From positions 2,694,267-2,758,266 of the forward strand of contig NZ_CP030287.1 in the NCBI RefSeq assembly GCF_003287935.1: a stretch of DNA of 64,000 bases. The letters run 5' to 3'. Shown in pieces: positions 25,232 through 34,572 of the stretch. This DNA comes from Streptomyces sp. ICC1. Lineage in GTDB: Bacteria > Actinomycetota > Actinomycetes > Streptomycetales > Streptomycetaceae. The notes under the pieces are model-generated. The model saw only the letters and a program-made list of their open reading frames with translations, had not been told where the DNA came from and did no database searches. Position numbers and translations under genes: made by a program. Every line of letters begins with the position of its first letter. The stretch's first letter is position 1.

Positions 25232-26716
25232 ATGACCAAGCGCGAGCTCAGCGACCAGCCCTTGGCCAACCCCGGAAAGCTGTTCATCGGCGGCACCTGG
25301 GTCCCGGCCCGGGACGGCCGTACCGAACCGGACATCAGCCCCGTGGACGGCCAGGAGATCGTGCCGGTGGCCCAGGCCGCCGCCGCCGACGCGGACGCGG
25401 CCGTGGCCGCCGCCCGCACGGCGTACGAGGAAGGTCCGTGGAGCAGACTGTCCGCCCAGGAGCGCGCGCTGCGGCTGAACCGGGTCGGTGAGCTCATCGA
25501 GCGCGACCTCGAGGAGATCGCCCTGCTCGAGACGGTGGACATGGGCAAGCCGTTCGCCTTCTCCTCCACGGTCGACGCCCCCATGGCCGCCCAGCTCATG
25601 CACTACTACGCCGGCGCCGTGACCCGGGTGGACGGCTCCTCCAGGGCCCCCGCCGGCGGACAGCTCGCCTACACCCTGCGCGAACCGCTGGGCGTGGTGT
25701 GCGCCATCACCCCCTTCAACTTCCCGCTGCTGCTGTCGATGACGAAGATCGCCCCGGCCCTCGCCGCCGGGAACACGGTCGTCCACAAGCCCTCGCCGGC
25801 CACCCCGCTCACCGCCCTGAAGATCGCCGAGCTGTTCCAGGAGGCGGAGATCCCCGACGGGGTGCTGAACGTCATCACCGGTCCGGGCGTGGAACTGGGG
25901 GAGACCCTCACCGGCCACCCCGGCATCGACAAGATCGCCTTCACGGGCTCCACCTCGGTGGGCCAGTCGATCATCCGCAAGGCGGCCGGCACCCTGAAGA
26001 AGGTGACGATGGAGCTCGGCGGCAAGTCCGCCAACATCGTCTTCGCCGACGCGGACCTCGACGCCGCCGAGGAGCTGGCCTTCTTCGGCATCTACTACAA
26101 CAAGGGCGAGATCTGCACCGCGGGCTCCCGCCTGCTGCTCCAGCGCCCGATCCACGACGAGATGGTCGAACGGCTCGTCACCCGGGCCGCGGCCCTCAAG
26201 CCCGGCGACCCCCGCGACCCGGCCACCCTCTTCGGACCGCTCGCGCACCAGGGCCAGTTCGACAAGGTCAGCTCGTACATCGAGGTCGGCGAGAAGGAAG
26301 GCGCCGTCCTGCGCACCGGCGGCACCGGCTGGACCCCCCAAGGGGCCTCGCACGAGGGGCTCTACTTCCTGCCGACCATCTTCACCGGCGTCGACAACGG
26401 CATGCGGATCGCCCAGGAGGAGATCTTCGGGCCGGTCCTGTCGATCATCCCCTTCGACACCGAGGAGGACGCCGTGCGCATCGCCAACGACAGCGCGTAC
26501 GGCCTCGCCGCCGGCGTCCACACCAAGGACCTGCGCCGCGCCCACCGGGTCGCCTCGCAGATCAAGGCCGGCACGGTCTGGGTCAATTGCTACAACCAGT
26601 ACGACCCCGCCGTGCCCTACGGCGGCTACAAGGCCTCCGGGTACGGGCGCGAGTGCGGCCCCGAGTCCCTGGAGAGCTACACCCAGACCAAGTCGGTCTG
26701 GATCGGAATGGACTGA
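25232..26716 (+). CDS. NAD(P)-dependent aldehyde dehydrogenase
   Basis: 494 residues, full length. ITPFNFPLLLSMTKIAPALAAGN, the cofactor loop FTGSTSVGQSI, the general base Glu in MELGGKSANIVF and the catalytic Cys in GEICTAGSRLLLQ are intact. The family oxidises aldehydes to acids, and the C-terminus (YGGYKASGYGREC) is typical of the betaine/phenylacetaldehyde-type branch. Substrate unknown. A candidate to consume the aldehyde made by the TPP enzyme or the GMC oxidase of this cluster. Confidence 0.93.
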   Translation: MTKRELSDQPLANPGKLFIGGTWVPARDGRTEPDISPVDGQEIVPVAQAAAADADAAVAAARTAYEEGPWSRLSAQERALRLNRVGELIERDLEEIALLETVDMGKPFAFSSTVDAPMAAQLMHYYAGAVTRVDGSSRAPAGGQLAYTLREPLGVVCAITPFNFPLLLSMTKIAPALAAGNTVVHKPSPATPLTALKIAELFQEAEIPDGVLNVITGPGVELGETLTGHPGIDKIAFTGSTSVGQSIIRKAAGTLKKVTMELGGKSANIVFADADLDAAEELAFFGIYYNKGEICTAGSRLLLQRPIHDEMVERLVTRAAALKPGDPRDPATLFGPLAHQGQFDKVSSYIEVGEKEGAVLRTGGTGWTPQGASHEGLYFLPTIFTGVDNGMRIAQEEIFGPVLSIIPFDTEEDAVRIANDSAYGLAAGVHTKDLRRAHRVASQIKAGTVWVNCYNQYDPAVPYGGYKASGYGRECGPESLESYTQTKSVWIGMD

Positions 26717-26756
26717 CCCGGAACGGACGGACCCGGCAACCACCTGAGGAGCCCTC

Positions 26757-27374
26757 ATGCGGATCGGCATCATCGGCACCGGCCGGATCGGCTCGACCCT
26801 GGCAAGGATCCTCGTGGCGGCGGGCCACCAGGTCGTGCTCGCCAACGCCCGGGGACCGCGCAGCCTCGCACCCCTGCTGGCCGAACTGGGCCCCGCGGCC
26901 TCGGCGGCGCACCCCGCCGAGGCCGCGGACCGGGCCGACGTGCTGGTGCTGATGGTGCCCTTCGACAGCGTCGAGGGGCTGCTGGAGCCGGACGCGCTGC
27001 GGGGCACCGTACTCGTCGACGCCACCAACGCGTTCGCCCCGCCGGGCGGCGCCCCGCGGAATTCGGAAGGGCGCGGCTCCAGCGAACTCGTCGCCGAGTG
27101 GTATCCCGGCGCACGGCTGGTGAAATCCCTGAACACCATGCATTTTGAAACACTCGCCGTGGCCGGGACTTCCGACGGCCCGCGTCTGGCCCATTTCACG
27201 GCGGGTGACGACGGGAAAGCGAAAGACATCGTCGCGGGAATCATCGCGGATCTCGGATTCGCCCCCGTCGACACCGGCCCGCTGCATTCCGGAGGAATTC
27301 TCCAACAGCCCGGCGGGCCCCTCTTCAACCGGCCGCTCACGGAAGCGCAGGCGCTGGCATGGACCTCACACTGA
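26757..27374 (+). CDS. F420-dependent NADP reductase-like protein
   Basis: 205 residues. Rossmann fold with [23 protein letters not shown] followed by ANARGPRSL, as in NADPH:F420 oxidoreductases and the related NAD-binding domain family. [12 protein letters not shown] and [13 protein letters not shown] are also characteristic. It may provide reduced F420 or act on its own substrate. The start has TGAGGAG upstream and the 3' end overlaps the 2Fe-2S subunit gene by 16 bp, tying it to the molybdenum hydroxylase. Confidence 0.83.
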   Translation: MRIGIIGTGRIGSTLARILVAAGHQVVLANARGPRSLAPLLAELGPAASAAHPAEAADRADVLVLMVPFDSVEGLLEPDALRGTVLVDATNAFAPPGGAPRNSEGRGSSELVAEWYPGARLVKSLNTMHFETLAVAGTSDGPRLAHFTAGDDGKAKDIVAGIIADLGFAPVDTGPLHSGGILQQPGGPLFNRPLTEAQALAWTSH

Positions 27375-27883
27375 ATGTGAACGGAAGACCGGAGCGGTTC
27401 TCGGCCCAGCCGAACGAACTGCTCGTGGAACGGCTCCGCGACGGCCTCGCGCTGACCGGGACCAAGGTCGGCTGCGACACCGGCCAGTGCGGCAGCTGCG
27501 TCGTCCGGCTCGACGGCCGGTCCGTCAAGAGCTGCCTGATCCTCACCGTCGCGGCCGCCGGCTCCGAGGTGGCCACCATCGAGGGCGTCACCACACCCGG
27601 CGGCGAACTCACCGGTCTCCAGGAGGCCCTGCGCCAGGAGCACGGCACCCAGTGCGGCTTCTGCACCCCCGGCATGGTCATGGCGCTGGGCGAGCTCGTC
27701 GACAACACGGCCGAACGCGAAGCGCCCACCGAGCCCGAGATCCGCGAGTGGCTCACCGGCAACCTGTGCCGCTGCACCGGCTACCACAGCGTCGTACGGG
27801 GAGTGCAGCGCGCCTGCTCCGCCGCCCGCGGCGAGGCCTCCGCCGAGCACGCCGACGCCGCCGTGTCCGGACAGGAGGGATGA
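27359..27883 (+). CDS. Molybdenum hydroxylase 2Fe-2S subunit (CoxS/XdhA-like)
   Basis: 174 residues with the two iron-sulfur domains of small subunits: the plant-ferredoxin motif ([22 protein letters not shown]) at about residues 39-61, and the C-terminal helical motif ([10 protein letters not shown] with [12 protein letters not shown]) at about 99-143. All eight cysteines are present. It passes electrons from the molybdenum site to FAD. Overlaps the preceding reductase by 16 bp. Confidence 0.93.
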   Translation: MDLTLNVNGRPERFSAQPNELLVERLRDGLALTGTKVGCDTGQCGSCVVRLDGRSVKSCLILTVAAAGSEVATIEGVTTPGGELTGLQEALRQEHGTQCGFCTPGMVMALGELVDNTAEREAPTEPEIREWLTGNLCRCTGYHSVVRGVQRACSAARGEASAEHADAAVSGQEG

Positions 27884-27888
27884 AGGGG

Positions 27889-30384
27889 ATGACCGCAGTG
27901 ACGGGGGAGACTCCCCTCCAGGAAGCGCCGGCCGCCGCCACGCCGGCCGCCGCCACGACGACCGCCGCCACGACGACCGTCGACCCGCCGCCCCAGGACC
28001 CGCCGCTCCAGGGCAGCGGCCTGCTCGGGCAGCCGCTCGACAGCCGCGAGGATCCGCAGCTGCTGCGCGGCGAGGCCGTGTACGTGGCCGACATCGACCT
28101 GCCGGGCACCGCCCACATGGCGATCCTCGGCAGCCCGGTCGCGCACGCGAAGATCCTCTCCATCGAGACCAAGGCGGCCGAACAGCTGCCCGGCGTCCTG
28201 AAGGTGGCCACCGCCGCCGACTTCACCGACGTCATGCCGCTCCCCTGCATCTGGATACCCGGCGGGGTCGAGAGCCACTTCCCGCCCCACCCCTACGGAC
28301 TTCCCGGCGCCCGCCCGGTGCTGACCGGCGACACCGTGCGCCACGTCGGCGACCCCATCGCGGTGGTCGTCGCCGAGACCCCGCGCCAGGCCGCCGCCGC
28401 GCTCGCCGCCATCGCCGTCGAGTACGAGCCGCTGCCCGTCGTGACCCGCGCCGACGCGGCCCTCGCCGAAGGCGCGCCCCAGCTGCACGAGGCCGTCCCG
28501 GGCAACCTGAACGCGTACTGGACCTGCGGCGACAAGGACCGCACCGACGCGGCCATCGCCGAGGCCGAGGTCACCGTCGAGCTCGACCTGGTCAACCAGC
28601 GCACGATCAACAGCCCCATCGAACCCCGCGGGGCGGTCGGCGACTACAACGCCGCCACCGGCGAGTACACGCTCTACGCCTCCACCCAGGGCCCGCACAA
28701 CCACCGCTTCCTGCTCTCCGCCCTGGTTCTCGGCATCCCGTTCAACAAGCTCCGCGTCGTCGCCCCGACCGTCGGCGGCAGCTTCGGCACCAAGGGCTAC
28801 CTCTACCCCGACATGCCGCTGGTGCTGCTGCTCTCCAAGGCGCTCGGCCGGCCCGTGAAATGGGTCGACACCCGCACCGGGCTGATGAACTCCACGGTCC
28901 AGGGCCGCGACCACCGCCAGCACGTGGTCCTCGCCGGCACCCGCGACGGCCGCATCACCGCCGTGCGCGCCACGAGCTACGCGAACCTCGGGGCCTACCC
29001 CTCCACCATCGGCCCCGGCGTCGCCACCGCCCTGATGGGCCGCTCCATCAGCGGCATGTACGACATCGACGCCGCCTTCTGCGAGGTCTACGCCGCCTTC
29101 ACCAACACCGTCTCGCTCGGCGCGCAGCGGGGCAGCGGGCGCGCCGAGGCCGCCTTCCTGATGGAGCGGCTCGTCGACCGGTACGCCGGCGAGATCGGCA
29201 TGGACCCGGCGGCCGTCCGCCGCAAGAACCTGGTGCCGAAGGAGAAGTTCCCCTACGACAACGGCCTGGGCTGGACCTACGACTCCGGCGACTACCAGCT
29301 CAACTTCGACCGGGCCATGGAGCTGTCGCAGTACGTCGAGATGCCCGCCCGCAAGGCCGAGGCCCGCGCCCGCGGCAAGCGGCTCGGCGTCGGCATCGCC
29401 TCCTACGTCGCGATCTGCGGGGTCGGCCCCTCCACCCGGATGTCCAAGGAGGGCATGCTCGGCGGCACGTGGGAGAGCGCCAACATCCGCGTCCACCCGA
29501 CCGGCGAGGTCACCGTCACCGTCGGCTCCGCCTCCACCGGGCAGAGCCACGGCACCGTCTTCGCGCAGGTCGCCGCCGACGAGCTCGGCATCGACCCGGC
29601 ACAGGTCCAGGTGTACGAGGGGGATACGCAGAAGGCCCCGTACGGCCAGGGCACTTACGGCTCGCGCTCCTACAGCATGGCCGCGCCGGCCATCGCGCTG
29701 ACCGCCCGCAAGATCAAGGCCAAGCTGGTCAAGGCCGGAGCCGTCTTCCTCGGCGTCCCCGAGGACAAGGTCGTCTACGAAGGCGGCAAGGTCCACGAAG
29801 AGGGCAACGAGGAGAACGCCAAGACCTTCGCCGAGCTGGCGATGGCCATGTGGTACGGCTGGGGGCTGCCCCCCGAGATCGAGCCGGCCCTCGACGAGAC
29901 CACCCACTTCGACCCGCCGGACTTCAACTACCCCTTCGGGACGCACGTGGCGGTCGTCGAGATCGACGAACTGACCGGTGAGACCGAGGTGGTGGCCTAC
30001 ACCGCGGTCGACGACGCCGGCAACATCGGCAACCCCAAGATCGTCCTCGGCCAGATCGAGGGCAGCATCCTGCACGGCCTCGGCCAGGCCCTGATGGAGC
30101 ACGCCGAATACGACGAGGACGGCCTGCTCGTCAGCCGCGACCTGAACCACTACGCCCTGCCGCGCGCCGCCGACGCGCCCTTCTACACCCTCGGCAAGAC
30201 CACCACGCCCTCCCCGCACAACCCGCTCGGCGCCAAGGGCGCGGGCGAGATCGCCACCGTGCCGCCCGCCGCGGCCGTCGTCAACGCCGTCGTCGACGCC
30301 CTCTCCGACCTGGGCGTCCTGCACATCGACATGCCCGTGACCCCCGAGAAGGTCTGGCGCCGCCTGAGAGGGGAATCCCAGTGA
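27889..30384 (+). CDS. Molybdenum hydroxylase large subunit (CoxL/XdhB-like)
   Basis: 831 residues. About 45 N-terminal residues are low complexity (Ala/Thr/Pro), then the two molybdopterin-binding domains. Visible motifs: VGGSFGTKGYLYPDMPL, LGAQRGSGRAEAAFLMERLVDR and the catalytic Glu region GAKGAGEIATVPPAAA. The CxSFR loop of true CO dehydrogenases is absent, so it is not a form I CODH; xanthine/aldehyde/N-heterocycle-type substrates fit. The ATG at 27889 lies 9 nt after GGAGGG; an ATG at 27880 overlapping the previous stop is too close to that site. Confidence 0.9.
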   Translation: MTAVTGETPLQEAPAAATPAAATTTAATTTVDPPPQDPPLQGSGLLGQPLDSREDPQLLRGEAVYVADIDLPGTAHMAILGSPVAHAKILSIETKAAEQLPGVLKVATAADFTDVMPLPCIWIPGGVESHFPPHPYGLPGARPVLTGDTVRHVGDPIAVVVAETPRQAAAALAAIAVEYEPLPVVTRADAALAEGAPQLHEAVPGNLNAYWTCGDKDRTDAAIAEAEVTVELDLVNQRTINSPIEPRGAVGDYNAATGEYTLYASTQGPHNHRFLLSALVLGIPFNKLRVVAPTVGGSFGTKGYLYPDMPLVLLLSKALGRPVKWVDTRTGLMNSTVQGRDHRQHVVLAGTRDGRITAVRATSYANLGAYPSTIGPGVATALMGRSISGMYDIDAAFCEVYAAFTNTVSLGAQRGSGRAEAAFLMERLVDRYAGEIGMDPAAVRRKNLVPKEKFPYDNGLGWTYDSGDYQLNFDRAMELSQYVEMPARKAEARARGKRLGVGIASYVAICGVGPSTRMSKEGMLGGTWESANIRVHPTGEVTVTVGSASTGQSHGTVFAQVAADELGIDPAQVQVYEGDTQKAPYGQGTYGSRSYSMAAPAIALTARKIKAKLVKAGAVFLGVPEDKVVYEGGKVHEEGNEENAKTFAELAMAMWYGWGLPPEIEPALDETTHFDPPDFNYPFGTHVAVVEIDELTGETEVVAYTAVDDAGNIGNPKIVLGQIEGSILHGLGQALMEHAEYDEDGLLVSRDLNHYALPRAADAPFYTLGKTTTPSPHNPLGAKGAGEIATVPPAAAVVNAVVDALSDLGVLHIDMPVTPEKVWRRLRGESQ

Positions 30385-31202
30385 TCCTCGCCGATTTCGA
30401 CTACGTCCGGCCCGTGGGCCTGGACGAGGCCCTGACCCTGCTGGCAGGCCGTCCCGGCGCCCGCGTGCTGGCCGGCGGCCAGAGCCTGCTGCCCGGCCTG
30501 CGCACCGGTGAGGAACGGGCCGCCCTGGTCGTCGACATCCGCCGGCTGGAGGAGCTGCGGGGCATCGGGCGGGCCGCCGACGGGATCCGGATCGGAGCGG
30601 CGACCACCCTCGCCGAACTGGCCGCGCACCCGCTGGTCCTGGCCCGCGCCCCGGAGCTCGCCGCCGCGGCCCGCGCCAACGGGGACCCGCAGGTCCGCAA
30701 CCTCGGCACGGTGGGCGGCAACCTCGCCGCCGGGGGCCGCGCCACCGATCTGCCGGTGGCCGCCATCGCCGCCGGCGCCACGGCCGAACTGGCCGGGCCC
30801 GGGCGCCGGGCCGTGACCGCCGAGGAGCTCGCCTCCTCCGGGGTCCCGGCCGGCACCGTCATCACCGCGCTCCTGGTGCCCGGAGCCGGGCCGGCCGCCG
30901 CCTTCGAGAAGACCGCCGACCGGGCGACCCGCTACCCGGTGTGCGCCGCCGCCGTACGGATCACCCCCGACGGGCCGCGCATCGCGGTCACCGGGGCCAC
31001 CGTCCGCGCGACCCGGCTGCGCGGGGTCGAAGAACGGCTGCGCGGGGGCCCGTACACGACGGAGACCGTGCTCGAGGCCTTCCGCGCCGAGCCCCGGGAG
31101 CTGTTCGTCCCCGGGCGCGGCACCTCGGCCGAGTACCTCGGCCACCTCGCGGGGGTGCTCACCGCCCGTGCGCTGGCGCGGGCAGCTCAGTCCCTCGGCT
31201 GA
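30381..31202 (+). CDS. Molybdenum hydroxylase FAD subunit (CoxM/XdhC-FAD-like)
   Basis: 273 residues. FAD-binding motifs of the family are clear: VLAGGQSLLPGLRTG near the N-terminus and LGTVGGNLAAGG in the middle; the C-terminal half is the CO-dehydrogenase flavoprotein domain. It receives electrons from the 2Fe-2S subunit. GTG start overlaps the large-subunit stop by 4 bp, so the S-L-M trio is translationally coupled. Confidence 0.92.
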   Translation: MILADFDYVRPVGLDEALTLLAGRPGARVLAGGQSLLPGLRTGEERAALVVDIRRLEELRGIGRAADGIRIGAATTLAELAAHPLVLARAPELAAAARANGDPQVRNLGTVGGNLAAGGRATDLPVAAIAAGATAELAGPGRRAVTAEELASSGVPAGTVITALLVPGAGPAAAFEKTADRATRYPVCAAAVRITPDGPRIAVTGATVRATRLRGVEERLRGGPYTTETVLEAFRAEPRELFVPGRGTSAEYLGHLAGVLTARALARAAQSLG

Positions 31203-31228
31203 CCGCCCACCAACGGGGAGTTGACGCA

Positions 31229-32506
31229 GTGGAACCCTTTCCGACGACCGCGACCACCACGGGGGTCACCGTGCGCCCAGCCGTCGACGCGCCCGGAGGA
31301 CCGAGAGGCACGGGCTTCTGGGTGGTGGGCGCGGTCCTCGTCCTGCTGATGCTCTCCTCCTCCGTCCCCTCCGCCCTCTACGTGCTCTACCAGCAGGAGT
31401 GGGGCCTGTCCTCCGGCATGATCACGGTGGTCTTCGCCCTGTACGCCGTCACCGTGCTCGCCGGACTCCTGCTGTTCGGGTCGCTGTCCGACACCCTCGG
31501 CCGGCGGCCCGTGCTCGGCGCCGGACTGGTCCTCGCGATCGTCTCGATGGGCCTGTTCGCCGGGGCCGACGGGCTCGGCCTGCTGCTCGCCGCCCGCGCC
31601 GTGCAGGGTCTCGCCGTGGGCCTGGCCACCGGGGCCATGGGCGCCGCGCTGCTCGAACTCGCACCGCGCTCCCGGCCCGCGCTCGGCGCCCAGGTCAACA
31701 GCGCGGGACCGACCATCGGCATCGGGCTCGGCGGCATAGGCGCCGGACTGCTGGTCCAGTACGCGCCCGCGCCGACCGTACTGACCTACCTGCTGCTCGT
31801 CGGGGCCTTCGCCGTCGCCCTGGTCGGCGTCGTGCGGATGCGCGAGAGCGCCCCGGCCCGGCCGGACCCGGGCGGCGGCGGCCGCTTCAAGATCATCCCG
31901 CACCGGATCCGCGTCCCCGCCGCCGCCCGCGGCCGGTTCGCCGTGCTGATCCTGACCATCGTCGCCGTCTGGTCGGTCGGCGGCTTCTACCTCTCCCTCG
32001 GCCCGCACCTGGCCCTCTCCCTGCTGGAGAGCACCAACTACCTGGCCGGCGGCGCCACCGTGGCCCTGCTCGCCGGCGCCGCCACCGCCGCCCAGCTGCT
32101 GCTGGGCCGCACCGAGGCGCTGCGCACCGCCGTCCTCGGGCTGCTCGGCCTGCTGGCCGGGCTCGCCCTGGTGCTGCTCGCGCTCGGCCTCGGCTCGGCG
32201 CCCGTGTTCCTCGCGGCCACCGCCGTGCTCGGGGCCGGCTGGGGCGCCGCCTTCCTCGGCGCCTTCCGTGCGCTCAGCGCGCTGGCCGAGCCCGCGCACC
32301 GCGGCGAACTGACCGCCGCCGTCTACGTCTTCGCGTACCTCGCGATGAGCGTGCCGGCGGTCCTCGCCGGGCTGTTCACCAACATCCACGGCCTGCACCG
32401 GACCTCGGTCGGCTTCATGGCCGCCGTCGCCGCGGTCTGCGTGCTGGCCCTCCTGGCCACCCTGCGGCTGGCCGCCCGCACCCGGGCGCAGGGGAGCCCG
32501 TCATGA
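31229..32506 (+). CDS. MFS transporter
   Basis: 425 residues, about twelve transmembrane helices in two six-helix halves joined by a basic loop (residues about 200-230). MFS motif A-like loop is present (LLFGSLSDTLGRRPVLGAG), and the second half carries GAFRALSALAEPAHRGEL. Probable drug- or metabolite-proton antiporter. Start GTG at 31229 follows CGGGGAG with 8-nt spacing. The stop overlaps the next gene (ATGA). Likely exporter of the product of the cluster or importer of its substrate. Confidence 0.88.
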   Translation: MEPFPTTATTTGVTVRPAVDAPGGPRGTGFWVVGAVLVLLMLSSSVPSALYVLYQQEWGLSSGMITVVFALYAVTVLAGLLLFGSLSDTLGRRPVLGAGLVLAIVSMGLFAGADGLGLLLAARAVQGLAVGLATGAMGAALLELAPRSRPALGAQVNSAGPTIGIGLGGIGAGLLVQYAPAPTVLTYLLLVGAFAVALVGVVRMRESAPARPDPGGGGRFKIIPHRIRVPAAARGRFAVLILTIVAVWSVGGFYLSLGPHLALSLLESTNYLAGGATVALLAGAATAAQLLLGRTEALRTAVLGLLGLLAGLALVLLALGLGSAPVFLAATAVLGAGWGAAFLGAFRALSALAEPAHRGELTAAVYVFAYLAMSVPAVLAGLFTNIHGLHRTSVGFMAAVAAVCVLALLATLRLAARTRAQGSPS

Positions 32507-34044
32507 GCACCGCCGCCGGTCCCGCTGCCGGTCCCGCCGTCGGCCCGGGCGCGGACCTGCGCGAGGCCCTGCGCGCACTGGAGATCTTCGCGGGGCTCAC
32601 CGGCGAACAGCTGGACTGGCTGGTCTCGGTCTCCGAACCCCGGGTGCTCGCGGACGGGGAGGTCCTCTTCCGGGACGGCGAGGAGGCGACCGGCTTCCAC
32701 GTCCTGCTCTCGGGCGGGCTCGTGGTGACCAAGGTCGTCGACGGCCGCGAGGAGGTCCTGACCCGGAACTCCACCGAGGAGGAGGGCGCGGAGGCCGAAG
32801 GCCACGACGGCAAGCCCTCGGCCGCGCACCGGTTCACCGGCGAACTGCCGCTGCTCACCGACGGGGCGTACGTGGCCACCGCCGCCGCGAGCGGGCCCGC
32901 CACCACCGTGGTGGCGTACGCGAAGCCGGTCTTCTTCGAGATGCTGACCCGCTGCCACGGGGTGGCCGCCGTACTGATCCCCGTACTGGCCTGGCGCATC
33001 AAGTCCTCGGAGGTCCAGGCCCGCAAACGGGCCACCGTCGAGGCGCTGGGCACCCTCGCCGCGGGCCTCGCGCACGAGCTGAACAATCCCGCGGCGGCCG
33101 TCGCCCGGGCCGCGCAGGAACTGGCGCCCGCCCTGGACCAGCTGACCCGGACCGCCCAGGCCTGGGGCGCGGCCGCCTCGGGCACCGAGCGCTCCGTCTT
33201 CGACCGGCTGGCCGACGAGCTGGACAAGGTGGCCCCGCCCGTGGTCACCGATCCGCTGGGCCAGGCCGACGCCGAGGAGGAGCTCGCCGACTGGGCCGAG
33301 GAGACGGGCGCGGAGCGGCCCGGGTTGCTCGGCTCGGGGATCAGCGACCTCGGGCTGGAGCTGGGCTGGCTGCTGGAGCGCCTGGAGGGGATCGGTGAGC
33401 CGGCCCTGCCCGCCGCCCTGGACCACCTCGCGGCGCTCCTGGAGATCCGCTCGCTCGCCGCGGAGCTGCGGGCGGCCGGTCCCCGGATCTCCCAGCTGGT
33501 TGCGGCCACCCGGGATTACGCCAATCTCGACCGGGCCCCCGAGCAGCGCTTCGCGGTGACCGACGGGCTGGAGAACACGCTGGTCGTCCTGCGTGCCAAG
33601 CTCTCGGGAATCGCGATCGTCCGTGCTTACGACCCCGACCTGCCCGAACTGACGGGCTATCCCAGCGAGTTGAACCAGGTGTGGACCAACCTGGTCGACA
33701 ATTCGGCGGCCGCCATGGAAGGCGCCGGCACGCTCACCCTGCGTGCCCGGGTCGAAGGCGTCTGCATGGAGGTGGAGATCGCGGACACGGGCTCGGGCAT
33801 AGCCGAGGAATCCCTGCCCAGGATCTTCGAACCCTTCTACACGACCAAGGACGTGGGGAAGGGGACCGGCCTCGGGCTGCACCTCAGCTACCGGATCGTG
33901 ACCCAGCGTCACCACGGTTCGATCACCGCCCGCTCCCGTCCGGGGGAGACCCGGATGACCGTCCGGCTGCCGCTGTCGGGGACGGACCCGTCCTGCGCCG
34001 TACCCGAACCGCCCGAACCGCCCGAACCGCAGGGCCGCCCGTAG
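32503..34044 (+). CDS. Sensor histidine kinase with N-terminal cyclic-nucleotide-binding domain
   Basis: 513 residues, no membrane segment. Residues about 25-150 are a cNMP-binding-like domain interrupted by an acidic insert (EEEGAEAEGHD). The H box is GLAHELNNPAAAV, and the ATPase boxes are N (QVWTNLVDNSAAAM), G1 (ADTGSGIAEE), F (IFEPFYTT) and G2 (GTGLGLHLSYRI). A Pro/Glu-rich tail ends the protein. No response regulator is adjacent; the receiver-flavoreductase at 8263 is a plausible partner because such kinases are often encoded beside that fusion. ATGA overlap with the MFS gene. Confidence 0.9.
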   Translation: MSTAAGPAAGPAVGPGADLREALRALEIFAGLTGEQLDWLVSVSEPRVLADGEVLFRDGEEATGFHVLLSGGLVVTKVVDGREEVLTRNSTEEEGAEAEGHDGKPSAAHRFTGELPLLTDGAYVATAAASGPATTVVAYAKPVFFEMLTRCHGVAAVLIPVLAWRIKSSEVQARKRATVEALGTLAAGLAHELNNPAAAVARAAQELAPALDQLTRTAQAWGAAASGTERSVFDRLADELDKVAPPVVTDPLGQADAEEELADWAEETGAERPGLLGSGISDLGLELGWLLERLEGIGEPALPAALDHLAALLEIRSLAAELRAAGPRISQLVAATRDYANLDRAPEQRFAVTDGLENTLVVLRAKLSGIAIVRAYDPDLPELTGYPSELNQVWTNLVDNSAAAMEGAGTLTLRARVEGVCMEVEIADTGSGIAEESLPRIFEPFYTTKDVGKGTGLGLHLSYRIVTQRHHGSITARSRPGETRMTVRLPLSGTDPSCAVPEPPEPPEPQGRP

Positions 34045-34109
34045 AAGAGCCACCCCTAGAAGAGCCGCCCGTAGAAGAGCCACCCACCGAAGAGTCACCC
34101 ATCGAAGAG
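34041..34109. repeat. 15-bp tandem repeat over the kinase stop codon
   Basis: Four 15-nt units plus a partial fifth (consensus NNNGAAGAGCCACCC at 34041-34055, 34056-34070, 34071-34085, 34086-34100, 34101-34109). In the frame beginning at 34041 they encode VEEPP, LEEPP, VEEPP, TEESP and IEE. The kinase stop TAG lies inside the first unit, in another frame. Confidence 0.85.
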
Positions 34110-34125
34110 TTGAAGTGGAGTCGAC

Positions 34126-34467
34126 ATGCCCAAGTACGACATCGCCACGCTGCACCCGGTCTTCGTCCGTCAGATGGAGGCGCTCGCCGCCCTGGACATC
34201 GAAGCGGTGATGAAGAACTACACCGACGACGCGGTGCTGTTGCGCTTCGAGGGGGTCTCGGTCGGCATCGACGCGGTGCGCGAGACGTTCACCGGCTACC
34301 TCACCGTGAAGCCCGCCCTGGTGGAACTCCAGGAGTACGTCGAGACCGACGACACCATCTTCTACCGGGCGATCATGAACCTGAACGGTGAACCGGAGCA
34401 CGCGTTCGGGACACTTGTGGTCCGCGATGGCCGAATCTGGCGGCAGACAGCCGGCTTTGGCAGCTGA
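34126..34467 (+). CDS. NTF2-like/SnoaL-like protein (fourth)
   Basis: 113 residues. FVRQMEALAALDIEAVMKNYTDDAVLLRFEGVSVGIDAVRETFTGYL and the C-terminal strands AFGTLVVRDGRIWRQTAGFG give a complete short NTF2 fold. It is less related to the three cluster NTF2 genes at 13-14 kb than they are spaced in sequence from each other; I cannot rank them without alignment. Ribosome site GAAGTGGAG. Last gene of the closely packed run. Confidence 0.8.
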   Translation: MPKYDIATLHPVFVRQMEALAALDIEAVMKNYTDDAVLLRFEGVSVGIDAVRETFTGYLTVKPALVELQEYVETDDTIFYRAIMNLNGEPEHAFGTLVVRDGRIWRQTAGFGS

Positions 34468-34572
34468 CCGCCGAAATCTGGGTAGCGTGTGCGGGGAGGG
34501 CGGAGAAGGACGTGCGCCCTCCCCGTATGTGCGCCAGGCGTAGATATATGCAAGCAGTGCGAAGGGGAGGTC

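Noticed and set aside
27889..30384. Carbon monoxide dehydrogenase (form I) for the CoxL-like subunit
   Set aside because: The CO-dehydrogenase active-site loop with its cysteine is absent.
10578..34467. Classical polyketide, nonribosomal or RiPP gene cluster
   Set aside because: No PKS, NRPS, lanthipeptide, radical-SAM or precursor-peptide gene was found in either strand.
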